DNA of 64,000 nucleotides from Ilyomonas sp965199905. Its GTDB lineage: Bacteria > Bacteroidota > Bacteroidia > Chitinophagales > Chitinophagaceae. Every line of letters starts with the position of its first letter. Position 1 is the first letter of the stretch. A program made the translations under genes and the position numbers. The DNA lies in the NCBI GenBank assembly GCA_965199905.1, contig OZ241366.1:2480001-2544000 (forward strand). Reading direction: 5' to 3'. Under the pieces are notes generated by a model. That model did no database searches. It was not told where the DNA came from and worked only from the letters and a program-made list of their open reading frames with translations. Shown piece after piece: positions 35,084 through 45,556 of the stretch.

Positions 35084-35573
35084 AAGGCAGCTAGCAAGTT
35101 AATTACAATACAGTAGTATCAAACCAACAAAATGCAAAGATGGCAGAGATATATGCCGGAAGATCAGAGAGGAGTAGTATCCACAATATTCCGGTCATTC
35201 TTTTTTCACTGGTCTATGAGACCATAAAAACTGGACGACAAATGTGATGATAGCTTTATTCATATAGATGTTTGATTGCATAATTATCATGTTTTGACTA
35301 TCGATCTCGCGAACTGTTAACCAGTATAAGCGTTGACAACCAACTACTTTACTAATCATCGTTGTGCGGAAGAGATAATTCAGTCAAGCGAAATGTCCAT
35401 TCTGTGTTCCATCAGCCGACAACGGAAGCCGAATCAAGAACTAAAGTACAAAACATAGCCTGCTGTCCAATAGCGTTATGTCTGCCAGAACAAAAGATGA
35501 TTAGCAAACAAATGCTGATGATTTATTCGTCACCCCGCCATAACGCCAAACCACATGTTGGTGGCAGTATTTA
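35084..35573. other. Non-coding region with attC-like dyad
   Basis: About 490 bases with no supported gene. It contains one copy (35458-35475) of the short motif found twice at 36.4 and 37.7 kb. GCGTTATG (35473-35480) and CATAACGC (35539-35546) form a perfect 8-bp inverted pair 58 bases apart. The stretch lies just beyond the 3' end of the CPBP gene, the place where a cassette recombination site would be expected. Confidence 0.35.
35458..35475 (-). repeat. Short repeat copy A (cassette-like boundary)
   Basis: GCCTGCTGTCCAATAGCG shares most positions with GCTTGCTGTCCGTAGCG at 36405 and a similar motif at 37692. It lies about 100 bp past the CPBP 3' end. It is the shortest and least complete of the three copies. 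Confidence 0.35.
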
Positions 35574-36349
35574 TCACTTTTGAGTTTGCACTTCATGATT
35601 TTTTATGTCCTTATTCCACTTTACAAGTATAAATACCCAAAGCAAAATAGAAATGATAAGAATAACTAATTTCGATGTCCCACTGAATGCATTAGTAAAA
35701 AAAGAGTTGTACATAAAAATGTTTACAATGGAGTGAAAACAAGAGCATGCTAATATTGAATCAGTTAATTCTGCGATTTTACCTATCCCCCAACTTCCCA
35801 AAATCAACGTTCCTAAAAACATCAAATTGTCCATTATGTAGTCTCCATTAAAAAAATTAAATGCCATGAATACCAAATAAATCCAATGAGTAAAAACTTT
35901 GTAATAGGTCTTAAAAATTGCAATTCTGTTTGCAGATAGCCTCTCCAGCCGTATTCTTCCATAATACAATAAATGAAAGTTCCAAAGGCTGCTATAAAGC
36001 CATATACATGAGAATTTATCCCGTATGTATTTTGAACTCCGATTGCAATTAATAGAACTGTTGGAATGGAAGCCATTAATAAACTTTTCGACTTTGATGT
36101 TCCAAAAAAAGACACTTCAACTTTTCTTTCTTTTCGTAGAAGTTGCAATCCAAGTAATCCGGCAATCAATACTCCACTTCCCTCAAGAATTTCTCTTACA
36201 ATATAGTAACCCCACCTAAAGTTTTTTTGTAGAATCTCATAAATATGAAAAACGTTGAAACGAAATATATTCGACCCTACAAATGCAATAATTAAAAATA
36301 GTAGCAATCTTGTAATGCTATTTTTATTGAGTCCAATATTCTCTGTCAT
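35574..36349 (-). pseudogene. CPBP family intramembrane protease, broken by a one-base frameshift
   Basis: A polytopic protein with the CPBP (type II CAAX protease) motifs EEYGWRGYL and, after several membrane segments, WYSWHLIFL, and a late HSIVN. The reading frame breaks in a run of seven A/T at 35850-35856. Adding one base restores WHLIFFNGDYIMDNLMFLG into the second frame, which carries the last motif and ends NHEVQTQK. The gene is otherwise whole and AT-rich. A one-base homopolymer error or a genuine inactivation are both possible. CPBP proteins often serve in prenyl-protein processing or immunity-like roles. Confidence 0.75.
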
Positions 36350-36395
36350 TATTCAGTACTACTTATTGATGAGATGCCCTGTTAATATTGCCACG

Positions 36396-36452
36396 AACGG
36401 CTCGCTGCTTGCTGTCCGTAGCGGATTACAAAGTGCCGTCTTCTCAAATGTA
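36396..36452 (-). repeat. Imperfect ~56-bp repeat copy B, with attC-like dyad
   Basis: The 19 bases from 36396 match those from 37682 at all but one position (AACGGCTC(G/A)CTGCTTGCTG), followed by TAGCGGA and, 48 bases on, TCAAATGTA in both. In copy B, TTGCTGTCCGTAGCGG pairs across a ~76-base loop with CCGCTATGGCAGCAA (36498-36512, at the 3' end of the peptidase gene) with one extra base. That is the bulged-palindrome layout of integron attC sites. On the minus strand TACATTTG (36445-36452) also fits a Bacteroidetes -7 box. Confidence 0.5.
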
Positions 36453-36500
36453 GAGATAAAGATGAAAAGAGAGATGCTGGTGAATGGCTTCCGTTAGCCG

Positions 36501-37655
36501 CTATGGCAGCAATACATTTATTAGTGGCAGTTTTGTTTCCTTTACCAGTTCCTTATTTATATTTTCCTTTGTCAATCCAACCATCTGTAAAGTGTCAAAG
36601 ACGTTCTTATTACTCTTAAACACTTTAAACAATTTTTCTTTGCCATAGAGTCGCAATATTCTTTCACAAACCACAGCTCCAATTAAGTAAGGAATTGGTG
36701 TTTCATGTTCGTAGTATAATCGCTCGTACGGGTCTTCGATATGTTCATCAAATTTGAAGTCCGGATTCTGGGTAAGAAATTTCAGCAACTTGTTCTTCTG
36801 CCATTTATAATCAAATTTTCCGCTTCCTCCCACATAGGTCGCAAAACCTTCGTTGAAGAACGGGTTGATGGAAGGAAATAAGTTTTTCAAATAAATGTGT
36901 GTCACCTCGTGCATATAATATTCAGATTTGTTTGCCGAGATAACAATGTTCTTATCCCTGCTCCAGCCACCTGATGTATCTGCATACATGTTCGGATGAT
37001 AATCAAAGCCCAATAATTCAAACAATTCTTTAGGGGAAGTACATGAATAAAAAGTAATAGGAACCGATTTAGTGTTCAGGAATTTACGGAGTGAAGCTTC
37101 TGCTTTGTTCTGTTTTGCCACATCATTTAAGTTTATGACTCTTGCCAGAGATATTTTATAGAGGATATTATTTTCCTGATACTTCCTCCATTTCTTCGTC
37201 ACATAGTCCATGTAGACGCTAAAAACAATGTTGCCATCTTGCTTCGTAGCTACCACATTATAAATCGCTTTTATCAGGTTGGCTTTCGTTTCCTCATTGT
37301 GTCCTATAAAAGCAACCTTTACAATCTTTCTGTTTTCATTATCTGTCTCTGTTATCTCCAATATAGTAGGTTGATAATAGTGTTTGCCGAGCCTGCCACT
37401 CTCTATTCCTTCCAAGTCGCTATAAGGGGCAGTATATTTTTCAAAATCAGTCTTTGACCAATATTTGTTTTCAGTGTACGAGCTGTCTTTGGAGTTAAAA
37501 AAGAATTCAAGAGTTGTAATAATTTGCTGATTCAAACTGTCCTGCTGATTAACATTGGGACCGATGGTCAGATGGATGGTATCATACAAAACATTCTGCG
37601 AAAAAGAAGCCAGTGATGTCAATAAGAATGCTGTCAAACAAATTTGTTTCATCAT
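36501..37655 (-). CDS. Exported zinc peptidase-like protein (HExxH)
   Basis: A 384-residue protein with a signal peptide (MMKQICLTAFLLTSLASFSQ). The catalytic core near residues 250-280 reads YYMHEVTHIYLKNLF...FFNEGFATYVGG, i.e. HExxH with a downstream Glu, the gluzincin (MA-clan) arrangement. The N-terminal half is a less conserved alpha/beta region. It is AT-rich compared with its right-hand neighbours and flanked on both sides by copies of the 56-bp repeat. A secreted metallopeptidase is likely; the substrate is unknown. Confidence 0.8.
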   Translation of the reverse strand: MMKQICLTAFLLTSLASFSQNVLYDTIHLTIGPNVNQQDSLNQQIITTLEFFFNSKDSSYTENKYWSKTDFEKYTAPYSDLEGIESGRLGKHYYQPTILEITETDNENRKIVKVAFIGHNEETKANLIKAIYNVVATKQDGNIVFSVYMDYVTKKWRKYQENNILYKISLARVINLNDVAKQNKAEASLRKFLNTKSVPITFYSCTSPKELFELLGFDYHPNMYADTSGGWSRDKNIVISANKSEYYMHEVTHIYLKNLFPSINPFFNEGFATYVGGSGKFDYKWQKNKLLKFLTQNPDFKFDEHIEDPYERLYYEHETPIPYLIGAVVCERILRLYGKEKLFKVFKSNKNVFDTLQMVGLTKENINKELVKETKLPLINVLLP

Positions 37656-38098
37656 AAGAAGCTTTGTATGAGAATAGCACTAACGGCTCACTGCTTGCTG
37701 AATATAGCGGAGACAATGAACTATCAATTCAAATGTAAAATAATCAGGAAGTTCTGCAGAATCAATTTTATTGGGGTTCCTATCAAAGAGGAGCGTTAAA
37801 ACGCATTGTATATTTATGTGTTATGGGAATTTTCCCTTTCACAAAAAAAGGAAATCGTTATACCTGCACGTAGTGACCGCACTAAAATCTTTGCTTCCAG
37901 ATCAATAACATTAGATGCCTTTTAAACCTGTATTTGTCAAATACACAATCGTACAACAACTGTCCATTACCGAACACCTCGCTTTACCGTTCATCCTGAA
38001 ACAACGATTAATAAAGGTTTTTAGTGCTGGCATATCCGTTGAAATAAAAATAGGGCGACGAATGTGTTGTCTTCAAATTATTATTTCAAACGTCTTCT
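37656..38098. other. Intergenic region between peptidase and first permease
   Basis: Contains repeat copy C at its left edge and a short palindrome GCGTTAAAACGC near 37792. The right part should hold the promoter of the permease cluster, but no clear consensus was found. No gene is supported. Confidence 0.4.
37682..37737 (-). repeat. Imperfect ~56-bp repeat copy C, ahead of the peptidase gene
   Basis: AACGGCTCACTGCTTGCTG at 37682-37700 repeats copy B with one mismatch, and the similarity continues as TAGCGGA and TCAAATGTA (37729-37737). Read on the minus strand it ends with GCCGTTAGTGC 26 bases ahead of the peptidase start, and carries TACATTTG (-7-like). Confidence 0.5.
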
Positions 38099-40486
38099 AT
38101 GCTCAGAAATTATTTCAAAACAGCATTTAGAAATCTATTGCGATATAAGAGCAATAGCTTCATAAACATCGCCGGGTTAACTGTTGGTTTTGCCGCCTTC
38201 CTGTTGATCTTCCTAGTTATTCAATATGAGCAAAGCTTTGATGATTTTCATGCAAACAGGAACAATCTTTACCGCGTGGTTCGCATCGGGAAAAGCCAAG
38301 TAAACCCGGAATATAGAACCGGTGTTCCTTTTCCTGTCACAATAGGATTGCGAACGGAATTTCCGCAACTGAAAAATACAACCGCCATTTTTGGAGATGC
38401 CAATGTGCAGGTTAAAGTGACTGCAGCTGATGGCTCTGTCGCAAAAAAATTCAAAGAGCCAAAAGTGTTCACCGCCGAGCCGCAGTTCTTTCAAATGTTC
38501 AATTTTGGTTTGGCAGAAGGCGATAGTAAAACTGCATTGAAGGATCCAAACAACGTGCTGCTTACAAAGGACATTGCCACCAAATATTTTGGCGACTGGA
38601 AAGATGCCACGGGTAAAACAATTGCGTTATATGGGCAAACAATGAAAGTAACCGGCGTGCTCGAAAATCCACCCTCCAACACTGACTTTTCATTAGGCAT
38701 TGTAGTATCCTATGTAACACTTACCAACAACCTGAACCTGAACGACTGGAGCAGTATTGATGATAATAATTATTGTTTCGTTCAACTAAACGACAAGGCT
38801 TCTTACCGGCAATTCATTCAATCGCTGAATGCCTTTACCAACAAGCATATCAGGCCTGTAAACGCAGGTTACAGCCTTGCCTTGCAGCCTTTGCACGAAA
38901 TCCATTTTGATGAACGATATGGTAATTTTACGGGTCACACATTCAGTAAGGACCTAATTTTTGCACTGCAACTAATCGGTTTGTTTTTGTTGATTATCGC
39001 CTGCGTAAACTTCATTAATCTTACCACAGCTCAAGCTATCAACCGCGCCCGCGAAGTCGGTGTGCGAAAAGTGCTGGGCAGCAGTCGTTCTCAATTAATC
39101 CTTCAGTTCCTCGGCGAAACCGGCCTAACAGTCTTACTTGCGCTGGCGGGTTCCATCCTTGTTGTTTTTGTATGTCTTCCTTTTATTAATAACCTTCTTG
39201 CAATTCACTTATCAGTGTCGCTTCTATTCAGTGAAAAGTTCATTTTATTCATGACTGGCGCATGGGCAATTGTTACTTTTTTATCAGGCTTTTATCCTGC
39301 GTTGGTTTTGTCGGGCTTCCAGCCCGCTATCGTTTTAAAGAGTTTGATTGCTGCAGGTAATAAAGGCATTTCATTCCGGCGCGCACTGGTTGTGTTTCAG
39401 TTTGTAATTGCGCAGGCATTAATCATCGGAACCCTGGTTGTGGCTTCGCAAATGGATTATTTCAGAACGGCAGATATGGGTTTTACTAAAGATGCCATCA
39501 TCAATGCCGGCTTTCCCGGCGATAGTGTAAGCCGCACCAAAATGGATTTACTGCAAAGCGAACTGAATAAAATACCCGGCATTCAACAGGTGAGTTTCAG
39601 CACGTTTGCGCCTTCTTCAGACGGCGGCTGGTACACCGATCTGCAGACGGAAAAACTTCATTCCAATATGGTGGTTTGCACAAAGCCTGCTGATGCCAAT
39701 TACTTCAAATTATACCACCTGTCTTTGGTAGCGGGCAGGGCTTATTTTCCTTCTGATACCATACGCGAATTTGTAGTGAATGAAACGGTCGTAAAAAATC
39801 TCGGCATCCAAAACCCGGCGGATGCTATAGGCAAACTGATCCAGGTAAATGGAAAAAGATGCCCCATTGTTGGCGTTGTAAAAGACTTTCATATCAATTC
39901 GCTGCGCGATCCCATTGGCGCGGTGGTACTGTTTGCCAGCAAGAATTCGTATGGCATCACCAACATTAAAATTGATATGAGACAGGCAAAAAATGTAATT
40001 GCCGGCGTGCAGAATATCTGGAATAAATATTACCCGGATTATGTGTTTGAATACAGTTTTCTTGATCAGTCTATTGCTAACTATTATCAACAGGAAAACC
40101 AGCTTTCGCAGTTGTATAAATTGTTTTCAGGCATTGCCATTTTTATCTCTTGCCTGGGTTTGTATGGCCTGATTTCTTTTATGGCGGTTCAGCGCCGCAA
40201 AGAGATTGGCATCCGCAAAGTGCTGGGCGCCCCAGTGCGGGATATTGTGGTGATGCTGTCGAAAGAGTTCACACTTCTTATCGTCATCGCGTTCCTTATT
40301 GCTTCGCCTGTTGCCTGGTATTTTATGCATCAATGGTTGCAGCAATACACTTATCGTATTATGCTTGGAGCAGGTTTTTTCGCAGTTACTATTTTTTGTT
40401 CGTTGCTGATTGCATGGCTAACAGTTGGATACACGGCTATTAAAGCAGCCGTCGCCAACCCGGTGAAGAGCCTGCGGACAGAATAA
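38099..40486 (+). CDS. FtsX/MacB-like ABC transporter permease 1
   Basis: A 795-residue permease with the duplicated MacB-like layout: membrane helix 1 (about 20-42) after MLRNYFKTAFRNL, a large periplasmic domain (about 45-280), a helix bundle (about 285-425, IACVNFINLTTAQAINRARE and VGVRKVLGSSRSQLI), a second periplasmic domain, then an FtsX domain (about 675-795, RKEIGIRKVLGAPVRDIVV). The last residues are NPVKSLRTE. These permeases need a separate ATPase (LolD/MacB type); none is adjacent. First of four tandem paralogues. Substrate unknown; antimicrobial-peptide or lipoprotein export are the usual roles. Confidence 0.92.
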   Translation: MLRNYFKTAFRNLLRYKSNSFINIAGLTVGFAAFLLIFLVIQYEQSFDDFHANRNNLYRVVRIGKSQVNPEYRTGVPFPVTIGLRTEFPQLKNTTAIFGDANVQVKVTAADGSVAKKFKEPKVFTAEPQFFQMFNFGLAEGDSKTALKDPNNVLLTKDIATKYFGDWKDATGKTIALYGQTMKVTGVLENPPSNTDFSLGIVVSYVTLTNNLNLNDWSSIDDNNYCFVQLNDKASYRQFIQSLNAFTNKHIRPVNAGYSLALQPLHEIHFDERYGNFTGHTFSKDLIFALQLIGLFLLIIACVNFINLTTAQAINRAREVGVRKVLGSSRSQLILQFLGETGLTVLLALAGSILVVFVCLPFINNLLAIHLSVSLLFSEKFILFMTGAWAIVTFLSGFYPALVLSGFQPAIVLKSLIAAGNKGISFRRALVVFQFVIAQALIIGTLVVASQMDYFRTADMGFTKDAIINAGFPGDSVSRTKMDLLQSELNKIPGIQQVSFSTFAPSSDGGWYTDLQTEKLHSNMVVCTKPADANYFKLYHLSLVAGRAYFPSDTIREFVVNETVVKNLGIQNPADAIGKLIQVNGKRCPIVGVVKDFHINSLRDPIGAVVLFASKNSYGITNIKIDMRQAKNVIAGVQNIWNKYYPDYVFEYSFLDQSIANYYQQENQLSQLYKLFSGIAIFISCLGLYGLISFMAVQRRKEIGIRKVLGAPVRDIVVMLSKEFTLLIVIAFLIASPVAWYFMHQWLQQYTYRIMLGAGFFAVTIFCSLLIAWLTVGYTAIKAAVANPVKSLRTE

Positions 40487-40538
40487 GAAAAAGAAGTTTC
40501 TGTTATTTCCCCCGATAAGTATAAAAAAAGCTTCAGTT

Positions 40539-42905
40539 ATGCTTAAAAATTATTTCAAAACCGCCTGGCGCAATCTTATAAAAAACAAAGCACATTCATT
40601 TATTAATATAGCGGGTCTTTCTGTAGGCATTGCGTGCAGCCTGCTTATATTTTTATGGGCGCAGAATGAATTGAGCGTAGATGCTTTTCATACCAACGAT
40701 GCACGATTATATAAACTGTATGAAAGAGCCTTTTACAAAGACCATGTAGAAGGTGATTATGATATGCCCGGCTTGATAGCGCAGGAACTGAAAAGAAATG
40801 TTCCTGAAGTAGAAGATGCGATAATGATGCAGGATGAAAATCATGCTGCCGTGTTGCAGGCAGGTGAGAAAATAATAAAAGCAGAAGGCACGGCTGCAGG
40901 TGCAGGGCTGTTTACTATGTTTAGTTACCCATTGGTACAGGGTACTGCTGCTGATGCGTTGAAGGCTCCTGCTAACATAACCCTCTCTGAAAATACAGCG
41001 GAAGCACTTTTTGGCAATGCGCAAAATGTAATTGGTAAAACAGTGCGTTTTGATAACAAGCATGATTATATCGTTTCAGCCGTTTTTAAAAACCTGCCCA
41101 AAAATGTGTCGCGCCGTTTTGATTATGCCATTAGCTGGGATGCATGGCTGTTGGATAATAGCTGGGCAAAAGATTGGGGCAATTCCGGACCGATAGCTTT
41201 TGTATTGCTGCGCAGCCATGCAAATCTTGAATTAACAGATAAAAAACTCACTCATTTTGAAGATGCCTATAATAAACCAAACGACGCCTATCACGTAGAA
41301 GTGGGCTTGCAGAAGTTTGATGAAGTATATCTGAATAACCATTTTACCAATGGAAAAGTTGATGGCGGGCGCATTGAATATGTTCGCCTATTCAGTTTGA
41401 TTGCTGTTTTTATTTTGCTGATTGCCTGCATCAATTTCATGAATCTTGCTACTGCACGTTCTGTAAAAAGAGCAAAAGAAGTAGGTGTGCGCAAAGCGGT
41501 TGGCGCCGTTCGTTCGTCGCTAATTAAACAATTTATCAGTGAGGCATTACTACTTACTGTATTTGCTGTTTTTATTGCATTGCTGTTAACAGTTTTACTG
41601 TTGCCGGTTTTCAAACAGGTTACCCAAAAGCCGTTACAGTTTCCTTTTACTGATGCATCTTTCTGGTTATATATATGCATCATTACAATAACAACAGGAT
41701 TGGTTGCGGGTAGTTACCCAGCCTTGTATTTATCATCTTTCAATCCTGTAAAAGTTTTAAAAAGCGCAACAAAACTCAGCACGGGTGCCGTATGGTTTCG
41801 CAAAGGATTGGTGGTGCTGCAATTTGTGTTATCACTTATTCTAATCGTAGGTACCATCGTTGTCAGCAGGCAGGTAAATTTTATACAAAACAGGAACATA
41901 GGGTACGATAAAGAAAATCTCGTTTACATACCTATGCAGGGAGACCTGCGGGAGAAATACAACCTCTTTAAAAGCGAAGCACTCAAACTAACCGGTGTAC
42001 AAAGCATCAGTGCGATGAGCGATAATCCTTCTAATTCAGACCAGCAAACCAACGGCATAGATTGGGATGGCAGAAACCCGAATACACTTATCTCTGTTGA
42101 GCACCCGAATGTTGATTATGATTTTGTGCGAACCATGAAACTGCAACTGAAAGAAGGTCGTGATTTTTCAAAAGACTTTTCAGCAGAAGAGAACGGATTT
42201 TTATTAAATGAAACCGCAGTGAAAGATATTGGATATAAGAACCCGATAGGAAAATTTATTACCGTTAATGGGAGAAAAGCGAAGATAACCGGTGTGCTGA
42301 AAGATTTTAATTTTAGGTCGCTGCACGAGTCAATTCAACCCATGATAATTGAGCTGAATGCTGATGGTGGCTATTATATGCTGCTACGCATTGAAGCCCG
42401 CAAAACAAAAGCAGCACTGGCAGGCATTGATATACTTTGCAAAGAATTAAATCCAGCGTTTCCATTTACGTATTCCTTTTCTGACGAAGAGTATCAAAAG
42501 TTATATGAAAATGAACAAGTAGTTGGAAAACTTTCCAATGCGTTTGCAGGGCTTGCCATTTTTATTTCCTGTTTGGGTTTGTTGGGATTAATCATGTTTA
42601 CGACGGAGCAACGCACCAAAGAAATCGGTATACGCAAAGTGCTTGGCGCATCGGCACAAAATATTTTACAATTACTGTCTGCAGATTTATTACTGCTTGT
42701 TTTTATTGCCATGCTCATTGCCACACCGATAGCATGGTGGGCTATGCATAACTGGTTAAATGATTATGCTTATAAGGTAGACATTAGTTGGTGGACGTTT
42801 GCCGTAGCGGCAGGAATAATTGTATTGATTACATTAATAACGATCAGTTTTCAATCCATCAAAGCTGCCATCTCTAACCCGGTGAAAAGCCTACGGACAG
42901 AGTAA
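40539..42905 (+). CDS. FtsX/MacB-like ABC transporter permease 2
   Basis: A 788-residue paralogue of the preceding gene with the same layout: MLKNYFKTAWRNLIKNK, helix 1, periplasmic domain, helix bundle with CINFMNLATARSVKRAKEVG, second periplasmic domain (VNGRKAKITGVLKDFNF), and a C-terminal FtsX domain (EQRTKEIGIRKVLGASAQNI, NPVKSLRTE). It starts 52 bp after permease 1 on the same strand, so the two are probably co-transcribed. No ATP-binding motif is present. Confidence 0.92.
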   Translation: MLKNYFKTAWRNLIKNKAHSFINIAGLSVGIACSLLIFLWAQNELSVDAFHTNDARLYKLYERAFYKDHVEGDYDMPGLIAQELKRNVPEVEDAIMMQDENHAAVLQAGEKIIKAEGTAAGAGLFTMFSYPLVQGTAADALKAPANITLSENTAEALFGNAQNVIGKTVRFDNKHDYIVSAVFKNLPKNVSRRFDYAISWDAWLLDNSWAKDWGNSGPIAFVLLRSHANLELTDKKLTHFEDAYNKPNDAYHVEVGLQKFDEVYLNNHFTNGKVDGGRIEYVRLFSLIAVFILLIACINFMNLATARSVKRAKEVGVRKAVGAVRSSLIKQFISEALLLTVFAVFIALLLTVLLLPVFKQVTQKPLQFPFTDASFWLYICIITITTGLVAGSYPALYLSSFNPVKVLKSATKLSTGAVWFRKGLVVLQFVLSLILIVGTIVVSRQVNFIQNRNIGYDKENLVYIPMQGDLREKYNLFKSEALKLTGVQSISAMSDNPSNSDQQTNGIDWDGRNPNTLISVEHPNVDYDFVRTMKLQLKEGRDFSKDFSAEENGFLLNETAVKDIGYKNPIGKFITVNGRKAKITGVLKDFNFRSLHESIQPMIIELNADGGYYMLLRIEARKTKAALAGIDILCKELNPAFPFTYSFSDEEYQKLYENEQVVGKLSNAFAGLAIFISCLGLLGLIMFTTEQRTKEIGIRKVLGASAQNILQLLSADLLLLVFIAMLIATPIAWWAMHNWLNDYAYKVDISWWTFAVAAGIIVLITLITISFQSIKAAISNPVKSLRTE

Positions 42906-42954
42906 TGAATTTGAATAATAAAATCCGCAATAAATAAATTAAAAATCATCTTCT

Positions 42955-45402
42955 ATGTTTACAAACAACTTCACGACTACGTTTCGCTACCTGTGGCGGC
43001 AAAGGTTGTTTACGGCACTAAATATTTTCGGGCTGGCAGTCAGCATCAGCGCCTGCTGGATTATTTACCGCATTGCGAACTATGAGTTCAGCTACGAACA
43101 AAATTTGCCCAACAAGGAGAATATTTACCGCGTATTATCGGGTTTCGTGTTCGATGATAAAGAACAATACAATGGCGGTGTAGCCAAGCCAATGTATCAG
43201 GCCGTCCGCGAACAAATTGGTGGCATTGATTACGCAGTGCCTTTGTATGGCGCAAGCCTAAAAGCAGTGCAGGTAAACTATAGAAATGCTAAACCATTGA
43301 TGGTTGATGAACCTGAAGATGTGGCGGCAACGGATGCAACTTACTTTACCATGCTTCCGTATCGTTGGCTTGCCGGCAATAAGTCTACCGCGTTTGTTGC
43401 ACCGCAAAGCCTGGTGCTTACACAAAGCCGTGCTAAAAAATATTTCCCTGATAAAAAACCTTCTGATCTACTCGGGCAAACCATTACTTACTATGGTTAA
43501 CAGGACACCGTTACACGTACCGTAACAGGTATTGTTGCCGATTACCCAACACCCACAGAATTTACCACGCAGGAGTTTTGTTCATTGCCGGTAAAGGCTT
43601 ACGATCTGGCACAATGGACAAACACCAACGGCTCAGATAAGCTTTATCTGCAATTAAAGAAGGGTGCCAATGCTGCTAAAATGACCGTGCAGATTGACAG
43701 CCTTTCTGCAAAGAACAGAAGAGCCTTTGAGCAAACGCAGAGCAATAGTTATAAATACAAGCGCTGGTACGAACTGCTGCCAATGAAAGAGTCGCACTTC
43801 GCCACTTTTCTGCAGTGGGAAGACCGCAAAGCCAGCAAGCCGGTGATGTATGGTTTGATGGGCATTGCCGTGTTCCTGCTTCTGCTGGCTTGCATTAACT
43901 ATATCAACATGAGCATTGCCGCCATTCCGCAACGCGCAAAAGAAATTGGTGTGCGCAAAACACTGGGCAGCAGCCGTAGCCGTTTGATAGCGCAGTTTTT
44001 AAACGAAACATTCATTACCACGTTATTGGCAGGCGCATTTTCTTTCGTGTTAAGCCGTCTTGGTTTCTGGTTGCTGGCGGATATTGTTCCGGCTGGTATA
44101 ACGCCGTTTGCCAATGCCTGGCAGTTGGTCTTCTTTGTAATTATTCTTGCCATTATTGTAACTGTGTTGGCGGGTTTTTATCCCGGCTGGCTCATCACAA
44201 GGGTGAAAGCTATACATGTGTTCAGGAACACTTCGCTGCGGCAAAGAAACAGCAGCGGCTTTAGCCTGCAGAAAGTACTCATTGTGTTTCAGTTTGTTAT
44301 TGCGCTGGTGTTTATTACAAGCGCCATTATAGTGGGCAGGCAATTGCAGTATGCGCTTACCAGCGATATGGGCTTTAATAAAGACGCAGTAGTGCTGGCA
44401 ACTGTACCGTGGAAATATGCAGGTAATAAGGCTTATGCAGGCAAACAATTTACGCTGCTTACGGAACTAAAAACGATTCCCGGCATACAAGCCATTTCTT
44501 TAGGAGATGCGCCCATGAGCAATGGTTATTCTTCAAGCCAATATGAGTACGCCCGAGATGGAAAAGAACCGGTGAGCCGCAATGTGTTCAGAAAAGAGGT
44601 GGATACGGCTTACCTGCGTTTATATGGTATGAAGCTGGTTGCCGGCAGAAACATTCGCGCATCAGACACGACCAATGAGTTTGTAATTAATGAAACAGGT
44701 ATGCGCGCGTTTGGTTTTGCATCGCCCCAGGATGCGCTTGGTAAACTGATAGGACAACAAAATCAAAAGGTTCCGATAGTGGGCGTGGTAAAAGATTTTC
44801 ACCAGCAAAATATTTATACCACCATCGACCCAATGATTTTTGAAAGCGATAAAGAAAGCCTTTCATCTTTTAACATCAAACTGGCGAACGATCCTTCGCA
44901 GTGGCAAAAAACAGTTAAGGCAATTGAAAGCAAGTGGTACCAGTTTTATCCGCCGGAAAGCTTCACCTACAAGTTTTATGATGAAGCCATTGCCAAAATG
45001 TATGAGCAGGAAGAAAACCTGGCGAAGCTCATCAACATTGCAACCGCAATTTCTATTTTCATCAGCTGCCTTGGTCTGTTTGGGCTTGCGGTGCTTACGG
45101 CATTTCAGCGCACCAAAGAAATCGGCATCCGCAAAGTACTCGGCGCATCAGTTGCGGGTATCGTGCAATTGTTATCAAAAGAATACGTGGTGCTGGTTAT
45201 CATCGCTGCGCTCATCGCATCGCCGGTAGTGTATTGGGCAATGAGCCAATGGCTGCAAAAGTTTGCGTACCGCATCAGCATAGAATGGTGGATGTTTCTA
45301 TTAGCGGGCATTGTGGCTTTGTTGCTCGCATTCATTACCGTCAGTTTTCAGGCAATAAAAGCAGCAAGGGCAAACCCTGTAAAGAGCTTGAAAACAGAAT
45401 AA
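42955..45402 (+). pseudogene. FtsX/MacB-like permease 3, interrupted by an in-frame stop
   Basis: The same permease family, starting MFTNNFTTTFRYLWRQRLF and ending NPVKSLKTE. At 43498-43500 an in-frame TAA follows ITYYG, and the sequence resumes immediately in the same frame with QDTVTRTVTGIVADYP, a typical continuation of the first periplasmic domain. A downstream TTG or other restart would lack helix 1. The remaining frame (43501-45402) contains the helix bundle (IGVRKTLGSSRSRLIA) and FtsX domain (IGIRKVLGASVAGIV). It is a genuine nonsense mutation or a sequencing error; the rest appears intact. Confidence 0.8.
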
Positions 45403-45556
45403 TGAAAAGGAATGGCAAGCCGTCAATCGTGAATGGATGACTAAACCACGGTCACATGAAGACAATAAGTTTCGTAAAAGGCTTTGTATTTTTTTTGTGT
45501 CTCTGCGGCTCAAAAAATATTATTGGGCGTCAAAATACTTCAATTAAAAAACTTTT

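Noticed and set aside
36396..37700. Copies B and C as a target-site duplication of a transposed peptidase gene
   Set aside because: The similarity extends over about 56 bp with gaps, and a third partial copy exists, which does not fit a short exact duplication.
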